Shown here piece after piece: positions 56,851 to 61,387 of a stretch of 61,387 nucleotides of DNA. The translations under genes were made by a program, and so were the position numbers. Origin of the DNA: Phoronis australis (taxonomy: Eukaryota > Phoronida > Phoronidae); the NCBI GenBank assembly GCA_002633005.1, contig NMRA01000438.1, forward strand, positions 323,624-385,010. Direction: 5' to 3'. The notes under the pieces are model-generated. The model worked only from the letters and a program-made list of their open reading frames with translations, was not told where the DNA came from and did not search any database. Numbering within the stretch: position 1 is the first letter of the stretch; every line of letters starts with the position of its first letter.

Positions 56851-59300
56851 ACCTTGGGCGGATACAACGAATCTGGAACAGTTCCATTATCTCAGACTAG
56901 CGATCAAGCGCAGGGTACCACTGCATTCCTAGTTCACAAAGGGTGTGCTTTTGCTGTGACTTAAATGTTGTTAAAGACAAAATTCGTTTTTATTGATGGT
57001 AAAGATTTTCGTTCAAAGCACTTACCTCATCAGAAATGTAGTCAAGGTACTTTTGCAAATATAATGACAACAAACAGCATAAGATAACTAAGAGGCAAAT
57101 TTTAATCAAAATCTGAAGATAGACCCGAATCTATTGCCAAAGTGTAAAATGTGTACACACATATACACAATTGCTTAATACAATAACACAGTGTGTATGT
57201 TTTATAATATGGGCCAGTGGCATTGTTACCTGAAATAAGTTGATTGGTTATAATCTAAATCATTCTATATATTAAGCGACATCATCGGAAAAAGATGATT
57301 TTCTGGGAAGAGCCCAGCAAGAATTCAATTCCAGGAACGTTCCAGGCTGCATCCAAACGCGCTCTGCTGGCTGAGCTAAAGTCTCACTAGACAAAGGACA
57401 GATTAATTTAAAGGAATGCAACTGGTAGGGTCACGGGCCTTGATTTCGGCGAATATCTGGCAGACAAAGACGATAACTGGGGATTTGTAATAATATCACA
57501 AAAACGCAGCTTATTCTTTTATAGCTCTGATTAAAGTTAACATTATAAAGAAGTATATCGCATTCAAGAGTAAACCCAAGTATGCGTGCTTCGGCCGCAC
57601 ACACCATGACGTCCCTATCACTTTATTGAAAATAATTATTACTTTTGTATAAAATAAATTCTGAAACGACAGCTTACCAAATATTTGCAATTCGTCGAAA
57701 TCTTATTTATCTTGATATAATATCACTCGTTTGATGATACAGCTGTATGAAAATTATTTTAATGGTTGTTTACAAATAAAAATATAGTCCTTGATATAAC
57801 TGTAAATTTATTTGTAAATATCGGCCTCTGAAAATTGACTGTCACGTGGTAAGAAGTTCGGAGATAAATATAGATAATTAGATGGCGAAGTCGTTATCCC
57901 CCGTTATGGTGACTGCTCTACAATTTCACACAAAATTAAATAATTACTATTTTCAGAAGGCAAGGGTGTATACAATAAGTATAGTATAAAACTAAAACTG
58001 CATTTTTATTTTTCATTCGTAGCCATAACAATTCTTTAAACGCATCACTTGTCTGCAAAACATGCAAGTTAGCTGAGACAACTTCAAACCTTTGTTATCC
58101 ATTTTCAAGCCTTTTTGTTTTTGATACTTTCAGCAATTTTAAACTCCGATTACAGATTCATGGGTCTGTCAAGCATACTTCTAGTCTAAAGCTGAGGGAA
58201 CTTTTTTTCTAATAGAAGATATGAAGACATGGGTCATTTAAAAATGATGGATAATGTTTTTGTTATTTAAGTATCAGTCCACGGATCCACCGACCACCGT
58301 ACAGCCAACAAGCGGCAAGGTGGGGGGTCAACGATTCAGATTCACGTTTAGTCTGATAAATCACATTAGGGATGAGAGAAAATGGGTGAAGTATGACACC
58401 ACAAAGTTTGGTGGTTTAGGAGATACAAGGGAAGTGTTCTGGGGGGCAAAATGAGGCAATTTCTTGGTTAGGAATGAGTCATTTTTGACCAAATTTTCTA
58501 CTCCAGTTTCTGCTTCAAACAGAATCGTTTCTGAACAATTTTGATATCNACTGTTTTCGTTCCATAAGCGAAGGTTTTTCGCCCCGAGTGCAAGCTAATG
58601 TGTTACGGTCTATGGAACTCACCCGTGATTTCATGGTGTTAGCACGCGCAACGCCATTCCGGTCACATAGGGGCGCTGTTGATAAACGAACGAACGTAAC
58701 CGTGTGAACATTGTATTTAAAGGCACGAGATTGTAGCTTACATTGAAAAAAATGGGACCTGTCAAGAGGAGTATTGTAAATGAGCTAACGTTATAAACCA
58801 AAGTCGTAGTCCGGTCTTAGCTACGGCGGTTGTAAGCCTAACATCCATTCCATTTTGGAAATATTCCATTAACGGTGGGCCATGAAGATTGCGGAAACAT
58901 ATCAATATAAAGGTATTTAATTAACTGTTAACAACGCAAGATGGTGTTCTCAATATGTGCTTGCGACCGTCTTACATGTTGTAAGAAAGGGCAGGGGTCG
59001 TGTTTATTTCACGGATGACTTGGTTCTGACTCAATAAATAAAAACGTAAATAAAAAAATGCTTTTTATATTCATGCAAACATAGTGTACATACATGTAAT
59101 GACTGTCAGTGTACACGATTCACTTCTTAATACATATAAAACGTGTCATCAATCCGCTGAAAACACGTTTCTTATTGGGCAAGTATGGTTTACTTACAAG
59201 AAAGCATGGAGTTGGCAACGGTCAGACGCTTCTACTCTTTACTCTAATAGGTAGGGTCTTTTTCGCTGACAGTAGGGAGTTTGAGGCCTTGATCACTGTA
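56851..59300. other. Intergenic, repeat remnants
   Basis: A short piece at 57905-57960 (GGTGACTGCTCTACAATTT, then ACAAAATTAAATAA) repeats 39830-39885 just left of duplication block 1. A single N lies at 58549. No gene is recognised. Confidence 0.35.
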
Positions 59301-59311
59301 GAAGTTGAGAC

Positions 59312-59522
59312 TTGGGACAATCGCTGACACTGTTGATTTCTGGAAGCTCTTCAAACCATCGGAAATTACAATTATGTCTCTAAGACTATACTTTATGAGA
59401 AATAAGTCGATTTATTTCTTGACGAAAGATTATTTTGTAATCTCTTCAAAGTACTTGCTGGAGCCAATCGTGTTTTTTCTTATTGACTTCAGTATTCGTT
59501 TTGATGCTTGTTGTGCCCTAAT
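59312..59522 (+). repeat. Dispersed duplicate, copy 2
   Basis: Second copy of 56640-56850, with the shared frame again open. It lies about 190 bp left of segmental duplication block 1. Confidence 0.6.
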
Positions 59523-59715
59523 GTAGACAACTTCTTTGACATTTCTTGAGTACATGTGTTCCTCTCTGACAAGGAGTTAGGCTTTGGTAGTATGTTCACT
59601 CCATAATGTATTTTCATAGACACTATCGAGTCTCTCTAATTTAGTGTTCCTCGATCCTCATAGCTAGGGTACGGTTTTTGGAGTGTTCTTTTCATGTTAA
59701 CTAGTATACAGTGTA

Positions 59716-60590
59716 TAAAACAGGATTTCTTGTCATTAGAGGTTGGATCCTTGAGGTGAACAAACTTTTCCTGGATATTGTTCATAGGTTTGAAGCAGTT
59801 TGACCTGAAGTTGGTCAGAAAGGTTCTTCATGTAAAGGATGGCGGTAGATAACTTTGGAACTAATACCTCTGTGTGTCCTGACCGCGTTCTCGCTTGATT
59901 TGTCGAAGGAATTTGCTCCCACAAATCAGGCGACAACGTGATTTGGACTAAGACTGGTGGAGTCCAAACAGCCATCTCCATCCATCCCTGTATCAACTTG
60001 AACAGAGATCAGGACCTCCAACTCCCAGCTTCGACGCAGGTCAACCTATCGCAGCAACATACAATCAATGAACAAATGCCTTAGATTGAGGGTTGAAACG
60101 TCTGACCGTTCTTGTAAGTAAACTTACCTTGCTCAAGACTGTCGGAAAGCAATGAAAAACATGTTTTATTGCATATTATTACTTTATCAGTTTTATCTGG
60201 TTTACCTAAAATGAACTAAAGTTCAGGTAACATTGCGCGTGCCGTGGGATTTGCTTCTGTCGATCGTCAATGTTGAGTGGTGAGATGAAACGATCCAATG
60301 ACAAGACCTGTACAGGTATCGGAACACAAGAAGTCCGAGCGATAGCGTTCCAGGTCATTTCAGTAGGTTTAGAAGTCGATCCGCACTGTTAGNAGGTCAT
60401 TTCAGTAGGTTTAGAAGTCGATCCGCACTGTTAGTGGATATCGATTTCTCTCCGGCCACTATACATGTAGATATGAACTTTGGGGCAGTGATTGTCAAGC
60501 CCGTCCATTGAGAGGTTTCACCACACAGAACAACGAATTGTTGAAATTTAGATTATTTGATGAAGCATGTTTACGAGTCCTCTTTCAGAT
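59716..60590. repeat. Segmental duplication block 1, right copy
   Basis: Matches 39880-40730. Interrupted by a single N at 60393 with an exact 41-bp duplication on either side. A short minus-strand frame seen at 40080-40210 (GMDGDGCLDST) is also open here. Confidence 0.8.
60352..60434. repeat. Exact 41-bp duplication around a single N
   Basis: 60352-60392 and 60394-60434 are identical, with N at 60393. The matching region of the left copy (40530-40567) has it only once. This is the signature of two contig ends joined without merging their overlap. Confidence 0.9.
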
Positions 60591-60599
60591 GCTACGTTC

Positions 60600-61387
60600 C
60601 ATGTTTGGATTACTTGATAACCTTTCCATACGTTGCAGTTGCATGCAAGTTGCAGAAATTCTAGCCTGGTTTTGAGACTATTTTCGTGTATAACACATTG
60701 TGCTGGTTTTACTTGAATAAAAGTTGCCTGCAACAGTTATTCAAGGTTGGTACTTTTAGCTTAGATTCGGTATCGATATAACTTGAATTACACAGGTAAG
60801 AGATTAATTCAAAGCGGGGTTTGAGTATACTACGGACTAGAAGTCCACCTTGAATACTGGGAAATATAACTATGGCAAAATGGATATACATGTACATGTA
60901 GCGCTGATGACTAATTATTCCAACTTCATGTTTTCATATAAAGAGAAAGCGAACAAATCTGTCCTCTTAATTAGGTTACATTACAAACAATTAACATTGC
61001 ATCCAGGTTTTGCGACACCACAGTCTCACCCGTCAAATAACGGTGACGAAAATTCAATCTCAATATATACATGAACACAACCTATAGTCGCAATAATAAC
61101 ATAAAATCGTGAAGTAATCAAACTCACTTCTTGGTTCGCTGGAAACAAAGCGCACAAAAACAGTTTTCATGACAAGCTTACGAAGGCAAACTTCAGAGGA
61201 ATGAGCATTTCATATGAAACAGTTTAAAAGGTAGACAATCATCCTCCCTGACGAACCGCACACAACGCATCACTACTAGCAATCGTTTCATTGGAACAAA
61301 GTGATCTTCTCACACATGGTATCTCTTATCTTACTCACCGAGAAATGTTTGTGTCGCGAGGAAGAAAGGTAGGTTTTTCGAATACAG
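60600..61387. repeat. Segmental duplication block 2, right copy (edge of window)
   Basis: Matches 44345-45140, the sequence just downstream of the locus 3 stop codon, right up to the end of the window. By alignment, the stop codon of a further MAM-TM paralogue would be expected on the minus strand roughly 80 bp beyond the window. Confidence 0.82.

Overview
This is animal nuclear DNA: AT-rich, intron-rich, loaded with dispersed repeats, and without operons or long uninterrupted genes. The best guess is an anthozoan cnidarian such as a stony coral or sea anemone. That rests on ShKT-type cysteine modules joined to MAM domains, on a Cys/His-rich ORF that resembles proteins I recall from coral and anemone predictions, and on abundant ACATGTA-like words. 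This is inference; no ribosomal or mitochondrial marker is present.

The real genes are a small family of single-pass membrane proteins with one extracellular MAM domain, a Thr/Pro-rich stalk, one transmembrane helix and a short basic cytoplasmic tail. Locus 1 (+ strand, 846-5045) has four MAM exons but no first exon that I can identify. Locus 2 (- strand, 15745-8171) has the same four exons plus two ShKT exons lying in the introns inside the MAM domain. Locus 3 (- strand, 53317-45219) is complete: a signal-peptide exon and four MAM/TM exons give a 367-residue protein ending in an ITIM-like motif. All three share one intron-phase pattern (1-1-1-0), so they are paralogues. A decayed copy of the TM/tail module follows locus 1 at 5639-6115.

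The right edge (59716-61387) duplicates the region just downstream of locus 3. It stops roughly 80 bp short of where the equivalent stop codon would lie, so a fourth paralogue probably begins just outside the window.

Between loci 2 and 3 the sequence is mostly repeat. It holds tandem dimers of a family built on palindromic TACCCA-TTTGG-TA words, a fold-back element near 21.4-22.1 kb, a 4.9-kb array of a 40-bp unit (24.2-29.1 kb) with four embedded GC-rich spacers, and a tRNA-like SINE head. Inside the locus 3 introns are a hAT-like miniature element, a long fold-back repeat and a second tRNA-like SINE head. Downstream of locus 3 lies an apparent 3.6-kb insertion carrying a Cys/His-rich ORF. 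Two copies of an unrecognised coding exon lie at 54.5-55.65 kb. Single N bases at 4199, 29101, 38395, 55210, 58549 and 60393 look like contig joins; the one at 60393 is flanked by an exact 41-bp duplication.
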